Assembly: GCF_000165485.1 (NCBI RefSeq)
Contig: NC_014623.1
Span: 6,900,893 to 6,964,892 of the forward strand
Origin: Stigmatella aurantiaca DW4/3-1
GTDB lineage: Bacteria > Myxococcota > Myxococcia > Myxococcales > Myxococcaceae
Reading direction: 5' to 3'
Length of the DNA stretch: 64,000 bases
The notes beneath the pieces are model-generated. The model was not told where the DNA came from. It did no database searches and was given only the letters and a program-made list of their open reading frames with translations. Shown piece by piece: positions 63,455 through 64,000 of the stretch. Each line of letters begins with the position of its first letter. The first letter of the stretch is position 1. Position numbers and translations under genes: made by a program.

Positions 63455-64000
63455 TTACGGATGATTGGCCTGGTAACAGTAGAAGTTACCACTCGTGAAG
63501 TAGAAGCCGGTCGAGGTCGTCGTGCTGCCGCTGGGGCGGCAGAGGTTCACGATAATCTGCGCGTTCTCACGGTTCGCACCCGTTACGGTGTAGTTCCCTG
63601 CAGAGCTGCTCACAGTGGCAGCCCCAGACGATGCCGTTCCATTCACAATAACATAGAAGAACCCGTTCAACTGGTCCTTGTTGTCAGGGAATGGAGTGCT
63701 GGAATAGGCAGACAGCGCGACCTTCACACGTTGCGGATTGGCCGCACCGCAAAAGGTCGAATCGTTCGCTGAACTCTCGACCCGCGCGGAGTAAATGATT
63801 GTGCCGGTCGTGCCGAGCTGGCTCTTGCCCGAGAAATTCTGATAGTTCTCACAGGTAGGAGCAGGGACAGCCGTGCACTTGCTGGCGCTGCAGAACTGAC
63901 CGTACGCGCAAGTAGACTGACCCGTGCCCGTGCAAGAGCCGCCCGGATCGGGATTGGGATTGGTGTCATCCTTATCGGTGCAAACGCGAGTGGTGGCCGA
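63455..64000 (-). CDS. Cys-rich secreted protein (partial, C-terminus)
   Basis: The last 181 codons of a gene whose start is beyond base 64000; the frame is open to the edge. Near the edge is an Asp/Asn/Pro linker (DDTNPNPDPGGS), then a Cys-rich module (CTGTGQSTCAYGQFCSASKC) like those in myxobacterial surface proteins, then a Ser/Thr-rich beta domain ending CYQANHP. It is probably exported and disulphide-bonded. The apparent separate frames in this stretch are pieces of this one gene or shadows. Function unknown. Confidence 0.75.
   Translation of the reverse strand, partial: SATTRVCTDKDDTNPNPDPGGSCTGTGQSTCAYGQFCSASKCTAVPAPTCENYQNFSGKSQLGTTGTIIYSARVESSANDSTFCGAANPQRVKVALSAYSSTPFPDNKDQLNGFFYVIVNGTASSGAATVSSSAGNYTVTGANRENAQIIVNLCRPSGSTTTSTGFYFTSGNFYCYQANHP

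Noticed and set aside
63724-63969. A separate small Arg/Ser-rich gene
   Set aside because: Out of frame with the Cys-rich protein, whose frame is open from 63455 to the window edge and has a sensible composition.

Overview
The window looks like chromosomal DNA of a myxobacterium of the Myxococcus/Stigmatella/Cystobacter kind. The evidence is very high G+C with strong third-position bias, many GTG/TTG starts, DUF4388 and TPR/zinc-ribbon proteins, a chemotaxis-like operon with a HEAT-repeat member, lipoproteins with Asp-Ala-Gly linkers, and many two-component proteins. No species is claimed. About 0-59.7 kb is dense, ordered chromosome. The last ~4 kb is more AT-rich and carries a decayed insertion sequence.

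Layout. 0-11.5 kb (mostly minus): an anti-sigma (partial)/ECF sigma pair; prfB with an intact programmed +1 frameshift; a DUF4105 membrane protein; the phoH-pgpH-ybeY set, with ybeY fused to a cupin; a DUF4388 protein; and a TPR/zinc-ribbon membrane protein. 11.6-19.5 kb: a MazG-glyoxalase fusion, rpsT, lptE, a zinc-ribbon membrane protein, leuS, a secreted unknown and glpD. 19.6-30.2 kb (all minus): a chemosensory operon (cheY-cheA-cheW-cheW-HEAT-cheR-cheB-cheY) with no receptor gene, continuing into an ABC ATPase/permease pair. 30.3-42.7 kb (all minus): an M17 N-domain protein, nusB, ribH, ribBA, ribE, ribD, nrdR, glyA, rpiB, then fabF, acpP, fabG, fabD, fabH, rpmF and a DUF177 protein.

42.9-52.5 kb (plus) is a phosphate-starvation block: PhoB-like regulator, PhoR-like kinase, metallophosphoesterase, second PhoB-like regulator, pstS, pstC, pstA, pstB, phoU, and a ceramide-glucosyltransferase-like enzyme. 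Four clear Pho-box-like direct repeats with an 11-bp period, plus one degenerate array, lie in front of these transcription units. One precedes the glycosyltransferase, which suggests membrane lipid remodelling as part of the phosphate response. This is the most interesting hypothesis in the window.

52.6-59 kb: a stand-alone receiver, an Rnk-like protein, a small unknown, a GNAT-like acyltransferase, tRNA-Arg(CCG), a NodB-like lipoprotein lacking the usual first Asp, tRNA-Leu(UAA) and ffh. 59-64 kb: an Ig-like lipoprotein whose base composition drops midway, a conserved unknown, a broken IS5-type transposase, a MORN-repeat secreted protein, and the C-terminus of a Cys-rich secreted protein running off the end. 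No CRISPR array, rRNA or prophage was seen.
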